Shown: positions 9,212 through 18,405, numbered from the stretch's first letter. The stretch: 64,000 nucleotides of DNA from Verrucomicrobiaceae bacterium (GCA_016795365.1 JAEUHN010000041.1:1-64000), one strand, 5' to 3'. Program-made: numbers and translations. The notes: a model not told the origin generated them from the letters alone.

Positions 9212-10255
9212 TCAGCGGGGCTGCAGGTCGCGGAGGGCAACGGTTTGCTCGATCTTCGTTCCGCCATCCTCGCCAATGACCCTGGCGGTGATTGTGCCTG
9301 ACGACCAGTCGATGTGCAGGTGCCCGAAGTTGGGGAAGTGGTAGGTCTTTGGCACGGTGCGGTTCTTGTTGGTCGTGGGCGTGCCGCGCGGATGCTTCTG
9401 GGTCATCGAGCTGGAAGTGAAGTCATAGATCGGATAGCCCAGTGGACCTTCGATCTTGGAGAATTCGCACCAATGCCGATCCCCGCTGAGGATCACGACG
9501 CCAGCCGCGCGCGTGGTCTTGAGCAGGTTGAGGAAGCGCTGTTGTTCATGCGGGAAATTGGCCCAGCATTCTCCGCCGTGTGCCTCGGGAGCGAACTGCA
9601 CAGACGAGATCACCAGCCGGAGGTCCGCAGGCTCGCGAAGCACCTGCTCCAGCCAACGCCATTGAGCTTCGCCGAGGAAGGTCGTGCTCGTGTCATCCGT
9701 GGGCACTGAGTTCCCGCCGAGCATGGCTTTGTCCTTGGCCACCTTTTTCATCGGGCTGCGGAAGTAGCGCGTATCCAGCAATATCACCTGCACCCGCTGG
9801 CCTTCAGGGCCGAAGGACTCGGAGTGATACACACCTGGCTGCTTGCGGCGTGGCGAATCGACGGGCTCATCCAGCCAGTTCCAGAACTCGACCTGTGCTT
9901 CGTCCTTTTGCGCATACTCGGAGCCACCATCGTTGAGGCCGAAGTCGTGATCGTCCCAGGTGGCGACGATGGGTTTGTTCTTCAGCCCGGTGAAAAAGCG
10001 GCTCTGCTTCAGGAGTGCATACTTCTCCCTCATCATCGGAATGCCGCCCTTGTCTGCATAAACATTGTCGCCCATGAAGACAAAGAGGTCGCGGGGCAAG
10101 GTGAGGGCGCGATCGAGCAGTGGATGATCGTGCGTGTCGAGGCAGGATCCGAAGAGGACGTCCTGAAGCGGCGACGCGGCATCACCACGGGCACCCATCA
10201 AGCCAAGGGCTGGAAGTGCGGCAAGGAAACGGCGGCGGGGCAGGGGAGCGATCAT
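9212..10255 (-). CDS. PhoD-like metallophosphatase, Tat-exported
   Basis: The 347-aa product begins with a twin-arginine-type signal (RRRFLAALPALGLMG). The body matches PhoD-like alkaline phosphatase/phosphodiesterases: FGSCLDT, FMGDNVYAD, WDDHDFGLNDGG, LLDTRYFRSP and LSGDRHWCEFS, which together supply the aspartate, asparagine and histidine ligands of a calcium/iron centre. Family members cleave phosphomonoesters or phosphodiesters outside the cytoplasm. It is short compared with Bacillus PhoD (over 500 aa) and is the compact form common in planctomycetes and verrucomicrobia. It sits between the DUF1549/DUF1553 and DUF1501 genes. It could serve phosphate supply or act on a phosphorylated glycan. 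Confidence 0.9.
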   Translation of the reverse strand: MIAPLPRRRFLAALPALGLMGARGDAASPLQDVLFGSCLDTHDHPLLDRALTLPRDLFVFMGDNVYADKGGIPMMREKYALLKQSRFFTGLKNKPIVATWDDHDFGLNDGGSEYAQKDEAQVEFWNWLDEPVDSPRRKQPGVYHSESFGPEGQRVQVILLDTRYFRSPMKKVAKDKAMLGGNSVPTDDTSTTFLGEAQWRWLEQVLREPADLRLVISSVQFAPEAHGGECWANFPHEQQRFLNLLKTTRAAGVVILSGDRHWCEFSKIEGPLGYPIYDFTSSSMTQKHPRGTPTTNKNRTVPKTYHFPNFGHLHIDWSSGTITARVIGEDGGTKIEQTVALRDLQPR

Positions 10256-10305
10256 CTAGTGACAATCGTTGCGATCAAGGCGTGCCTTTCCGTGGCATGC
10301 GAAGA

Positions 10306-11646
10306 TCACGCGATGATCGGCTGCACCACCTGACCGCCTTGCAGTCCGGTGAGTCGAATGCGACGCCCACCGGAAACGACGGCGAGGTTTTCGTGATCAA
10401 GGCCGAGCAAGTGAAGGATCGACGCGTGGAGATCGCGGAAGTGGACCTTGCCATCGGCGGGGTTGCTTCCTGTTTCATCGGTGCTGCCATGAACATGCCC
10501 GGCCTTCACGCCACCACCAGCGAGCCAGAAGGTGAAGGCGCGGTGCTGGTGACCTGTCTGGTCCTTGTCCTGTCCTGGCGTGAGTCCAGGGCGACCAAAC
10601 TCGCCACCCCAGACCACGAGCGTGTCTTCGAGCAGGCCGCGTTGATCGAGATCATCGAGCAACGCGGCGATTGGGGCGTCAGTGGTGGCGCAGTTGGCGG
10701 TGAGATCACGCCGATGATCGGTGTGCTGATCCCAGCTGCCATGCGTGATCTCGATGAAGCGCACGCCCGCTTCGCAGAAGCGTCGCGCGAGCAGGCACTG
10801 GCGGCCGAAGTCGCTCGCCTTGCAGGTGCCAGCCGGGTAGTTCTTGCCCACCGCATAACGTTCCAGCGTGGCCTTGGATTCGGTGCTGAGATCGAGCAAA
10901 TCGGGGGCTGCGGCTTGCATGCGGAAGCCCAGCTCCAGCGTTTGAATCACACCCTCCAGGCGCTCATCATCCGCACGCGGCGCGAGGTGATCGCGATTCA
11001 GCGTTTGGATCAGGTCCAACTGAAGACGCTTCACCGCGAGCGGCAGATGATCGCCTTGAATGTTGCTGATGGTGGCCTTGCTCATGTCCTCGCCATTGAT
11101 TCCGATGGGCGTGCCACCATAGACCGGAGGCAATTGCGCGGCGGCGTATTCGGAGGGCTTGGCGGTATTGAAGCTGATGAAGCCGGGCAGGTTCGAGTTC
11201 TCGGTGCCGAGGCCGTAAGCCACCCAGGCACCCATGCTGGGGCAAGGACGCAGCCGGTCGCCGGTGTGCAGTTGCAGCATGGACTGCGCATGGATGCTGG
11301 TGTCTGCCGTCATCGCGTTGAGCACGCAGAGCTTGTCGGCGTGGCGTGCGATGTTGGGCAGTAAATCCGAAACCCACAGCCCGCTCTGGCCACGGCGCTT
11401 GAAGGCTGCGATCGAGCCCGCATGCGGCTTCTTTCCCACCTGCGGCTTGTAGTCAAAGGTATCCATCTGGGCCGGACCACCCGCCATGTTCAGGAAGATG
11501 ACACGTTGCGCACGAGCGCGGAGGCGCGGTGGACGTGCCTCGAGTGTGGATGCGGCTCCCGCGATGCCTGACATCGCGAGATAGCCGAAGCCGCATGAGG
11601 CAGCGCGCAGCATCTGGCGGCGGGACATGGAACCGGGGGACATCAT
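10306..11646 (-). CDS. DUF1501 family protein, Tat-exported
   Basis: The 446-aa product has a double methionine start (ATGATG at 11646-11641), so the start could be either, or the Met at residue 7. [10 protein letters not shown] is a twin-arginine signal. Family landmarks follow: [48 protein letters not shown] and [13 protein letters not shown]-type sequence (here [18 protein letters not shown]). It is a full-length paralogue of the truncated protein at the left edge. DUF1501 proteins belong to the alkaline-phosphatase-like superfamily, but their reaction has not been settled. The gap of 50 nt to the PhoD-like gene and the common strand argue for one operon beginning here. Confidence 0.92.
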   Translation of the reverse strand: MMSPGSMSRRQMLRAASCGFGYLAMSGIAGAASTLEARPPRLRARAQRVIFLNMAGGPAQMDTFDYKPQVGKKPHAGSIAAFKRRGQSGLWVSDLLPNIARHADKLCVLNAMTADTSIHAQSMLQLHTGDRLRPCPSMGAWVAYGLGTENSNLPGFISFNTAKPSEYAAAQLPPVYGGTPIGINGEDMSKATISNIQGDHLPLAVKRLQLDLIQTLNRDHLAPRADDERLEGVIQTLELGFRMQAAAPDLLDLSTESKATLERYAVGKNYPAGTCKASDFGRQCLLARRFCEAGVRFIEITHGSWDQHTDHRRDLTANCATTDAPIAALLDDLDQRGLLEDTLVVWGGEFGRPGLTPGQDKDQTGHQHRAFTFWLAGGGVKAGHVHGSTDETGSNPADGKVHFRDLHASILHLLGLDHENLAVVSGGRRIRLTGLQGGQVVQPIIA

Positions 11647-11700
11647 GGCGAACGAGCCTCCACTACGCCCGCTCGAAGAGCTTACTTTCCAGGTGCTCGG

Positions 11701-12042
11701 CTACTTCTTCTGCGAGGCCTTGGCCTTGGGATTGTAGGCCAGAGCCAGGTCGAGCCAGTGCTTCAGCTGAGTGTCGGACTGATGACCGGAAGCATCGACG
11801 AAGACATAACCCTTCATGGGGCGTCCGGTGAAGTCCATCGGTGCGCAGCCTGGCTTCTGAAGGGCGGAAGCCTCCTCTTCGGGATCAAGGCGCACCATCA
11901 GCCGCGAATCGAGGATGCCCAGACACATTTTGTCATTCACCATGTAGCACAAACCGCCGAACATTTTCTTGGTGCTAAACGACACGCGGCGAGCGGTGAG
12001 CGCATCCGTGACACGGTCGGCGAGAGCTGGATCGTAGGCCAT
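11701..12042 (-). CDS. TfoX N-terminal domain protein
   Basis: The 113-aa product matches the TfoX N-terminal domain alone: KKMFGGLCYMVNDKMCLGI, then LMVRLDPEEEA, a proline-containing M-x-F-x-GRPMKGYVFV segment, and a lysine-rich tail (KAKASQKK). The C-terminal TfoX domain is absent, as in most small proteins of this family. TfoX of Haemophilus promotes competence, but stand-alone N-domain proteins have no settled role. It is 32 nt downstream of the metallophosphoesterase stop and could be read from the same transcript. There is no signal peptide, so it is probably cytoplasmic. Confidence 0.85.
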   Translation of the reverse strand: MAYDPALADRVTDALTARRVSFSTKKMFGGLCYMVNDKMCLGILDSRLMVRLDPEEEASALQKPGCAPMDFTGRPMKGYVFVDASGHQSDTQLKHWLDLALAYNPKAKASQKK

Positions 12043-12074
12043 GCCGCGAAGGTGGGCTCGGACGGTCCGGTTCG

Positions 12075-13538
12075 CTACTTCTTCTTGATCATGTAGCTAT
12101 GCTCCACGGTGCCATTGTCGATGCTGTCGCGTGTGACGCCTGGCACGATGGATCGGACGTAGTCCACCTTGGCTTCGGAGGGACTCACGGTGATGCGCAT
12201 GTGGCCTGAGCTGCCGAGAATGACTCCGGTGTAGCCATACTCCTCAGCACTTCTGGTGCCGCCGCTCGCGTGGCAGGGCTGCGGGACTTCCTGGTAGATG
12301 ATCCCGTCGAGTTCCTCCTTCACGAAGAGGTGATCGTGGCCATGAAACATGATGCTGGTGCCATGCTTCACGAGCAGCTGATGAATCGGCAGCGCCCAGC
12401 CTGGACGCTGCCTGGCGAAGCCTTCGCTGCCATCCGAGTTCTTGCCGCCCCATTCGCCGTAGGGCGCCGCGGCCACACCACCGCGCACATCGCGACCGAT
12501 GCCACCCACGAGGTGATGAAGGAACACAAGTTTGAACGGAGCGCGGCTGGTCTCGAGCGTCTTCGTCAGCCAGCGATACTGAGCCTCGCCGAGGGTCATG
12601 CTCCAGTTGTCTTCGGACGTGCGCTTGCTGGTGGCCCAGAATGGATCGAGGACGATGAACAAGGCGTTGCCCCACTCCCAGGCGAAATAGTTCTGCAGCA
12701 GTCCTGCGTTTTCAAAGGGAGTGGAATTGCCCGTGTAGCTCCCGCCGGGCTCGGGATTGGGGAAGAATTTCTTCCTCATGCCCAGCGACCACAGCGGCAT
12801 CGAGCCCTGCTTACCCGTGAGGCGTTCGGCTTTCTCGCCGTCATGATTTCCAAGAGCAAGGAAGATGGGCACACTGTGCGCGATGCGCCCGATGTGGTAT
12901 CGCTGCGCCTGATACTGCGACTCGGCCCTTGTGTAAAAGCTGCCGAACTTGTCCACCATCGTGGTGTCGCCCAGATCGACCATGAAGTCGGGCTTGTCGG
13001 CGAGCATGTTGGCCAGCGTTTGTTGATACACCCGGACGTCGGTGTTGGTGTCCAGATGAGAGTCGGCCTGCGTGACAAAGGTGAAGGTGGAGCCTGCCTT
13101 CCGCTGCGTGTGAAAGTTGCGCAAGATATCCGTCGCAGGCTCGCCTCCATTTCGCCGGTAGGTGAGCTGATAGGTGTAGCTCGTGTCCGGTTTCAGCTTG
13201 CTCAGCATGACCGACTGGGTTTCGCCTGCGTCGATCTTGACGGTGTCCGTGCGCTGCTTCAGCTGGCTCCCATCCTCGCCGTAGGTGATGAACGCTTCGA
13301 GTGGTTCCCAGGCAATGATGCTCGCCGTGATGGACTCGGCTTCGGGTCTGCACAGCCACACATTGAACAAGTAAGGCGGCACCACGGCGGGCTCCACGCC
13401 AGCGCCACCGCCCTTGCCGCCACCGCCCTTGCCGCCACCGCCCTTGCCGCCACCTTTCCCACGCGGTGGATCATCAGGTGCGGCAACGAGCGCGGCTAGG
13501 ACGGAAAGCGCGAGCAGAACGGGTAAGAGCTTGGTCAT
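12075..13538 (-). CDS. Secreted metallophosphoesterase with N-terminal fibronectin-like domain
   Basis: The product is about 487 aa from the ATG at 13538 (MTKLLPVLLALSVLAAL signal peptide); ATG 13559 or an upstream frame start at 13700 is less likely. A run of K-G-G-G and K-G-G-G-G units follows the signal. Next is a purple-acid-phosphatase-like beta domain with SVMLSKLKPDTSYTYQLTYR. The calcineurin-like catalytic domain has QADSHLD, DLGDTT, LGNHDG, LHHLVGG and HGHDH, supplying the two-metal site. It would hydrolyse phosphomonoesters or phosphodiesters outside the cytoplasm. The gene diverges from the BatA-like gene with 146 nt between starts. Confidence 0.88.
   Translation of the reverse strand: MTKLLPVLLALSVLAALVAAPDDPPRGKGGGKGGGGKGGGGKGGGAGVEPAVVPPYLFNVWLCRPEAESITASIIAWEPLEAFITYGEDGSQLKQRTDTVKIDAGETQSVMLSKLKPDTSYTYQLTYRRNGGEPATDILRNFHTQRKAGSTFTFVTQADSHLDTNTDVRVYQQTLANMLADKPDFMVDLGDTTMVDKFGSFYTRAESQYQAQRYHIGRIAHSVPIFLALGNHDGEKAERLTGKQGSMPLWSLGMRKKFFPNPEPGGSYTGNSTPFENAGLLQNYFAWEWGNALFIVLDPFWATSKRTSEDNWSMTLGEAQYRWLTKTLETSRAPFKLVFLHHLVGGIGRDVRGGVAAAPYGEWGGKNSDGSEGFARQRPGWALPIHQLLVKHGTSIMFHGHDHLFVKEELDGIIYQEVPQPCHASGGTRSAEEYGYTGVILGSSGHMRITVSPSEAKVDYVRSIVPGVTRDSIDNGTVEHSYMIKKK
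13400..13460 (-). repeat. Tandem repeat encoding Lys-Gly3/Gly4 linker
   Basis: On the plus strand the unit (ccgcccttgccgcca) recurs about four times. It encodes a glycine/lysine linker just after the signal peptide of the metallophosphoesterase. Such a repeat can change copy number by slippage; boundaries are approximate. Confidence 0.7.
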
Positions 13539-13684
13539 GCCATGATTGAACGCTGGCATTGTCAGTGGCGCATCGAGATGTCGAGAGAGTTTTGTCAAGG
13601 TTGCGTCAGTTCGCGACGAGGTGGCGCGCGGTTCACCTTGGCGCGCGACAAGCGGTGGTTTTTGGCTCCAATGCGCAGCGTCTG

Positions 13685-15535
13685 ATGCATTTCCTGGCAC
13701 CGAGCTATCTGAACTTCCTCTGGCTGGCGGCGATCCCGCTGGTGCTATGGCTGTATCGTCGTCGGGCCAAGCGGGTCACGGTTTCCACCTTGCTCTTCTT
13801 TCGCACCCTCGCGCGTGAGCACAATGAATCGGCCTGGCTGCGGCGGCTGAAGAAGTGGCTCTCGCTCGCGATGACGCTGCTGGTCATCATCCTCGCAGCG
13901 CTGGCATTGGCGAGGCCTACTCGGGAGGCTTCAGGGGACACGCCCGGCGGTGTGGTGGTGATGATGGATGTCTCGGCTTCGATGGCGGCGACCGATGGCA
14001 GGCAGTCGAGACTCGATGTGGCGCGCAAGCTCGCGCGTGAGCGGGTGCGTGAACTTCCGGACAACGTGGTGGTGTCGTTGCTCGCGTATGACGCCAGACC
14101 TTCAGTGCTGCTCTCACGCAGTCGGAATCGACGCGAGCTGGTTCGCTTGATGGACCAGTTGCAAGTGGTGCCGATGGAAGGCGATGCCGAGTCCGCCTGG
14201 GTGGCGGCACGACGCCTTGCCGCACTGGATCAGCCGGGGCAGGTCTGGCACTTCGGTGACGAGCGGCTGAGCACCGCAGACAAGGTCGCAGGCTATCGCT
14301 TTGCTGATGTGGCGCTGCCCAAGGTGACCAACGTGGGCCTCACGGGATTCCAACTGCGCAAGGCACCCCTGGCGCGTGATCGGTATGAAGGCTTCGTGCG
14401 TGTGAGTGCCTCCACAAGCAACGAGGCACCTGTGGCGGCCACCCTCGAGGCCCGCATCGGAGGACGCATCGCGCAACTCCGCGAACTCGATCTCAAGCCC
14501 GGCGAATCGACGGCTCTCATCCTGCCGCTCGAGGGCGTGCATGGCGAGATGCTGGAACTCGAAGTGAAGTGCGTGGGTGATTGCCTCGGTCTGGACAATG
14601 CCGTGATCGCGCCGCTGCCGGAACTGCAACCACTGCTTGTGGCCTGGCTCGCAGAGAAGCCTGATCCCTTCACTGATCTCGCCCTGGCGTCGCTCGTGGA
14701 AGCTGGCCGGCTCGAAATATGGAAGGGCGATCCCAAGGCATGGCCGCTCAAGGACAAGCCGGACGTGTATGTTTTTGAAAACTGGGTGCCGCCCACCTGG
14801 CCTGAGGACCGCCCGGCCATCGCCTTGATGCCAGCGCAGTCGGTGGGGCCGCTCAAGGTGCGACCACTCGAAGGCGGTGCCGTGCCATTGGACACGGTGC
14901 GCAGTGTGGCTGCCGAGCATCCCGTGCTTTACCGAGTGAACACGACACGGCTCTCGCTCACACAAACCGTGTCCCTTGATGCTTCATCATCGCTGGAGAC
15001 GCTGTGGATGGCGGGCACGGAGCCAGTGCTGGCCGCAGGAGAATTCAATGGTCAGCGCGTGGTGACCACGGCCTTCTCACCGAGCCGCTCGGAACAGCTC
15101 GCCCTCATGCCCGCGTATCCGCTGCTCCTCGGTAACGCACTTTACTGGTGCGCCGAAAACAGTGATGCGCTCAGCGATCTGAAGCCACAGCGAACGGGCG
15201 ACTTCATGCCGGTCAAGGGCTCGATGGAATGGCAGACCTGGGATGGCCGGTCCTTCATCCGGCAAGTTGATGAACCAGCAGGTGCCTTGCATGAGTTGAA
15301 GCACGTCGGTGCGTGGCAGACCAGCGATGGTCATGCGGGAGCTTGTGTGCTGGCATCCATGACCGAGACGAATGTGAAGAAGGTGGCTGATGAAGTCACA
15401 GTTGGAGGTGCTCCAGCACTCACTGCTCAAGGCCACCTCGGACGAGGCTGGAGCTGGGCACAGATCCTCCTCTGGAGTGTGGTGGCGGTGCTCCTGCTAG
15501 AGAGCTTTCTTTTCCATCGCAAGGCCGTGTATTGA
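13685..15535 (+). CDS. BatA-like VWA-domain membrane protein
   Basis: The product is about 616 aa from the ATG at 13685; the frame is open further upstream but the conserved BatA N-terminus begins here (FLAPSYLNFLWLAAIPLVLW). The first helix is about residues 8-24, followed by the arginine-rich RRRAKRV and STLLFF. A second helix lies at about 58-76. A von Willebrand A domain follows with MIDAS motif DVSASM (Asp95, Ser97, Ser99). The large middle is extracytoplasmic, and a third helix lies near the C-terminus (ILLWSVVAVLLL). Relatives in the aerotolerance (Bat) type operon occur with MoxR and DUF58 genes, but none is beside it here. The role is therefore unclear. Confidence 0.87.
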   Translation: MHFLAPSYLNFLWLAAIPLVLWLYRRRAKRVTVSTLLFFRTLAREHNESAWLRRLKKWLSLAMTLLVIILAALALARPTREASGDTPGGVVVMMDVSASMAATDGRQSRLDVARKLARERVRELPDNVVVSLLAYDARPSVLLSRSRNRRELVRLMDQLQVVPMEGDAESAWVAARRLAALDQPGQVWHFGDERLSTADKVAGYRFADVALPKVTNVGLTGFQLRKAPLARDRYEGFVRVSASTSNEAPVAATLEARIGGRIAQLRELDLKPGESTALILPLEGVHGEMLELEVKCVGDCLGLDNAVIAPLPELQPLLVAWLAEKPDPFTDLALASLVEAGRLEIWKGDPKAWPLKDKPDVYVFENWVPPTWPEDRPAIALMPAQSVGPLKVRPLEGGAVPLDTVRSVAAEHPVLYRVNTTRLSLTQTVSLDASSSLETLWMAGTEPVLAAGEFNGQRVVTTAFSPSRSEQLALMPAYPLLLGNALYWCAENSDALSDLKPQRTGDFMPVKGSMEWQTWDGRSFIRQVDEPAGALHELKHVGAWQTSDGHAGACVLASMTETNVKKVADEVTVGGAPALTAQGHLGRGWSWAQILLWSVVAVLLLESFLFHRKAVY

Positions 15536-15579
15536 AATCGAAGTTGTGTTTCCGCAGCAGTCCGTTAGGATCGCCGCTC

Positions 15580-15681
15580 ATGTTCGCCCTCAAGCCAGCC
15601 TATCGTATCATCGTCCGCTTTGCGGAGCGCATGGGCATGGTCAATCGTCATCACTGCTCCACTGCGCGAACACAGATCTAG
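15580..15681 (+). CDS. Candidate 33-aa leader peptide
   Basis: This short ORF starts at ATG 15580 and ends with TAG at 15681. AGGA lies about 9 nt before the start, as a usable ribosome site. The peptide ends in NRHHCSTARTQI, with His-His-Cys near its end. A TCCGC-ttt-GCGGA hairpin lies inside the ORF. A strong intrinsic terminator follows at 15715-15753, and the MFS gene starts 9 nt after that. This order of leader ORF, terminator and structural gene is what transcription attenuation looks like. The ORF is short, so coding is unproven. Confidence 0.45.
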   Translation: MFALKPAYRIIVRFAERMGMVNRHHCSTARTQI

Positions 15682-15714
15682 TCCAGCTCCCCCTCCATTT
15701 TCATTTCATCCATT

Positions 15715-15753
15715 GCGGGCCGGACTTTCGACAAGTCCGGCCCGCTTGTTTTT
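15715..15753 (+). terminator. Intrinsic terminator just before the MFS gene
   Basis: A perfect 13-bp stem (GCGGGCCGGACTT paired with AAGTCCGGCCCGC) around a 5-nt loop, followed by TTGTTTTT. The T tract ends 9 nt before the MFS start codon, so read-through is required if transcription begins upstream. Confidence 0.9.
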
Positions 15754-15762
15754 GGCCCTCTC

Positions 15763-16932
15763 ATGTCCACGTTTTATCAATCGCTGAAGCTCCTGCCGCG
15801 CCCGTTCTGGGTGCTGATCGGAGCGACCTTCGTGAACCGCTTTGGCGTGTTCGTGTGGCCTTTCCTCACTCTCTTCATGACCAGGAATGGAAACACTGCA
15901 GCCCAGGCAGGATGGGCGGTGTCAGCCTACTCGGCGGGTAGCTTCGCTGCGGCCTGGCTGGGCGGATGGATGGCCGATCGATTGGGGCGGAATGTGACGA
16001 TGGCCGTCTCGGCTCTGGGCAGTGCGGTGTGCATGATGGCGATGTCGCAAGCGACCGGATGGCAGGTGCTTTCTTTGCTTGCGTTTATCACAGGCGTGGT
16101 GGCGGAATGCGGTAATCCCGCAGGCAATGCCTTGCTCCAGGACCTTGTGCCCATTGAGCATCGAGTGACGGCGTATGCCGTGCAAAGATTTGCCGTGAAC
16201 CTCGGATGGTCGCTGGGCCCGATCTGCGCGGGCTTGCTCGCTGAGCATTCGTTCTTTTGGTTGTTCGCCGTCGATGCCGCCACTTCGGCATTCTTTGGCG
16301 TGATTGCCTGGGTTTGCCTGCCCCGAGGGAACAAGACAGCAGCTCACCTCGCGGGCTGGGCGGTGGCCTGGGATTCGATCAAACGCAATCATGCCTTCCT
16401 CGCCTTGTTCGTGGCCTGCATCTGCGGCTCGTGGTCCTTCAGGCAAACCGCCACCACCTTCATGCTTCATCTGGAAAGGTCGGGTCACTCGCCCAGTGCA
16501 GCGGGTTACATCCTGGCGATCAATGGCATCATGATCGTGGCGCTGGAGATGCTGCTCGCGGCGAGCACACGCCGGCTCGCCGCACGCACCATGCTGGCAA
16601 TCGGCTACATCATGATGGGGGGATGCTTCCTGGTGCTTCTGGGGGCGAGCCCACTCTGGAGTTTCGTGCTCGCGATCGTGATCTTCACCATCGGCGAGAT
16701 GTTCGCCTTCTCGCGGCAGCAGGCTTATGCGGCCAGTCTTGCGCCTGATGAAATGCGCGGGCGCTACTCGGGCTTCCTCAGCTTTGCCTGGGCCATCGGT
16801 GGCATCGCAAGCTCCGCTGGAGGATTGCAGCTCTATGATTTCAATCCGGCGGCGGTGTGGATCTTGAGCGCGGTGCTGGGAGTCGTTGGGGCCTTGGCTT
16901 TGTTCGTGGTGCGGGCCAAGGCGGAGACGTGA
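15763..16932 (+). CDS. MFS transporter (MdtH/multidrug-efflux-like)
   Basis: The 389-aa product has about 12 hydrophobic helices and the MFS motif A at the loop between helices 2 and 3 (GGWMADRLGRN). Helix 5 carries a glycine-rich antiporter-like segment (NLGWSLGPICAGLL). Size and layout match proton-coupled drug or metabolite exporters of the MdtH/YceL type; the substrate cannot be named. No clear ribosome site precedes the ATG. Instead the terminator hairpin ends 9 nt upstream, so expression is probably controlled by read-through. The stop is 10 nt from the stop of convergent ispH. Confidence 0.88.
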   Translation: MSTFYQSLKLLPRPFWVLIGATFVNRFGVFVWPFLTLFMTRNGNTAAQAGWAVSAYSAGSFAAAWLGGWMADRLGRNVTMAVSALGSAVCMMAMSQATGWQVLSLLAFITGVVAECGNPAGNALLQDLVPIEHRVTAYAVQRFAVNLGWSLGPICAGLLAEHSFFWLFAVDAATSAFFGVIAWVCLPRGNKTAAHLAGWAVAWDSIKRNHAFLALFVACICGSWSFRQTATTFMLHLERSGHSPSAAGYILAINGIMIVALEMLLAASTRRLAARTMLAIGYIMMGGCFLVLLGASPLWSFVLAIVIFTIGEMFAFSRQQAYAASLAPDEMRGRYSGFLSFAWAIGGIASSAGGLQLYDFNPAAVWILSAVLGVVGALALFVVRAKAET

Positions 16933-16942
16933 TGCCCGGCGG

Positions 16943-18184
16943 CTAGGTGTTCAAGGAGGCGAGCACATCATCCATCGCGATGCCGCGAAGCTGGAACACG
17001 CGCTTGATCGTGTCTTCGATCAGGTTGTTCGGGCAGGAAGCGCCGGCCGTGATGCCGACGACGATCGGCTGATCGCTCGAGAGCTTCTTGGAGTAGCTCT
17101 CGACCTCGGCCTTGGAGTGCAAATCAAAGTGCACAATCTGCTCCAGCGAGCGCAGGCAGTCGGCGTTGCGGATGAAGAAGGTGGGCAGCTTCTGCTCGCC
17201 GATCTCGACGAGGTGAGTGGTGTTGCTGCTGTTGTAGCCGCCGACGACGAGGAGCACATCCATCGGCTGATCGAGCATCTGGAACAGCGCATCCTGGCGC
17301 TCTTGCGTGGCACCGCAGATGGTATCGAAGACCTGGTAATTTTGCTTCGCAAGCTCTGGCCCATCGCGATCCACGACGGCCTGCTGCACGCGACGCTGGA
17401 CTTCTTCGGTCTCGCTCTTGAGCATGGTCGTTTGGTTGGCCACGCCGACGCGCGTCAGATGTTGATCGGGATCAAAGCCATCGGAGTGCGCACCTTTGAA
17501 GCGTTCGAGGAAGGCCGTCTTGTCTCCACCCTTGCGGATGTAATCGCAGACGTAGTCGATGTCGCCCAGCGTCAGCACAACGAGGTAGTGGCCATTGCCT
17601 TTCTCACCCAGTGCGCGCGAAGCTGTAGCGCGAGTTTCCTCGTGTGCGGCCTTGCCATGAATGATGCTGGTGATGGCCTGCTGGGCGTAGCCACGAACGC
17701 GCTTCCACACGCTCATCACATCGCCGCAGGTGGTATCGACCACCATGCAACCACGCTCGGCGATAAGCTTCATCAGCCGCGTCTCGGCACCGAAGGCAGG
17801 CACGATAACGACATCATCCGCGCTGAGTGTTGCCACCGTCTGCTCCTGCTGGCCGAGAGGGATGCTGATCACACCCATCTCGGTAAGCTGGCGGTTCACC
17901 TCGGGATTGTGAATGATCTCGCCGAGGAGATAGACCTTCTTGTCATCAAAGACCTTCCGCGCGGCGTAGGCGAGGTCAATGGCCCGCTCGACCCCGTAGC
18001 AGAAGCCGAAGTCCTTGGCGAGACGCAGCGTCGTATTGCCAATGGTGAGCTGGCCACCGCTCGCCTTGATGCGCTCCACCAGCGGGCTGCGGTAGTGCGT
18101 TTCCACCTGGGCCTGGACACGCTCCATGACCTCCGGTGTGCGGACATTGACGCGGCGGCTGCGTTCGGTGGCGGTTTGCTGCAT
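16943..18184 (-). CDS. ispH: 4-Hydroxy-3-methylbut-2-enyl diphosphate reductase (long, plant/cyanobacterial-like type)
   Basis: The product is about 413 aa from the ATG at 18184. IspH reduces HMBPP to IPP and DMAPP, the last step of the MEP isoprenoid pathway, in the cytoplasm. The three cysteines that hold the iron-sulfur cluster are visible in DFGFCYGVERAID, VVDTTCGDV and GASCPNN. Other family landmarks are GEIIHNPEVN, DTICGATQERQDAL and VVGGYNSSNT. At over 400 aa it belongs to the longer group seen in plants and cyanobacteria rather than the roughly 316-aa E. coli type. An in-frame extension to 18301 runs through a low-complexity repeat and is not counted as coding. Confidence 0.95.
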   Translation of the reverse strand: MQQTATERSRRVNVRTPEVMERVQAQVETHYRSPLVERIKASGGQLTIGNTTLRLAKDFGFCYGVERAIDLAYAARKVFDDKKVYLLGEIIHNPEVNRQLTEMGVISIPLGQQEQTVATLSADDVVIVPAFGAETRLMKLIAERGCMVVDTTCGDVMSVWKRVRGYAQQAITSIIHGKAAHEETRATASRALGEKGNGHYLVVLTLGDIDYVCDYIRKGGDKTAFLERFKGAHSDGFDPDQHLTRVGVANQTTMLKSETEEVQRRVQQAVVDRDGPELAKQNYQVFDTICGATQERQDALFQMLDQPMDVLLVVGGYNSSNTTHLVEIGEQKLPTFFIRNADCLRSLEQIVHFDLHSKAEVESYSKKLSSDQPIVVGITAGASCPNNLIEDTIKRVFQLRGIAMDDVLASLNT

Positions 18185-18243
18185 GGACGTGAAGGTGAGA
18201 GGGAGGGGGAGCGGAGCGAGGAGAAAATCGGAAGGCGTGCTGT

Positions 18244-18301
18244 TCAATGACGAATTAAGAATGACCAATGACGAAGGAATGCTTGAAGTCCGAATGACCA
18301 A
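18244..18301. repeat. GTCATT-rich dispersed-repeat-like element
   Basis: Read on the minus strand this 58-nt stretch has four GTCATT copies with spacers (GGTCATTCGG, CGTCATTGG, GGTCATTCTT, CGTCATTGAA). It is AT-richer than its surroundings and lies upstream of ispH. From memory, similar TTCGTCATTGGTCATTC strings are scattered through genomes of this phylum. Only one copy was noticed in this window. Confidence 0.5.
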
Positions 18302-18405
18302 GTGATTGGCCTGCTTCGCTAGAATTGCATTGCAGAGCTGTGTTCGTCATTACTAAGGTTTGCCAGCGCAGTCAGCCTGCGATGAAAAGCCCCGCTGCCG
18401 GAGGG

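Noticed and set aside
16886-18250. 454-aa plus-strand open frame over ispH
   Set aside because: Antisense shadow of ispH, whose catalytic cysteines and family blocks are clear on the other strand.
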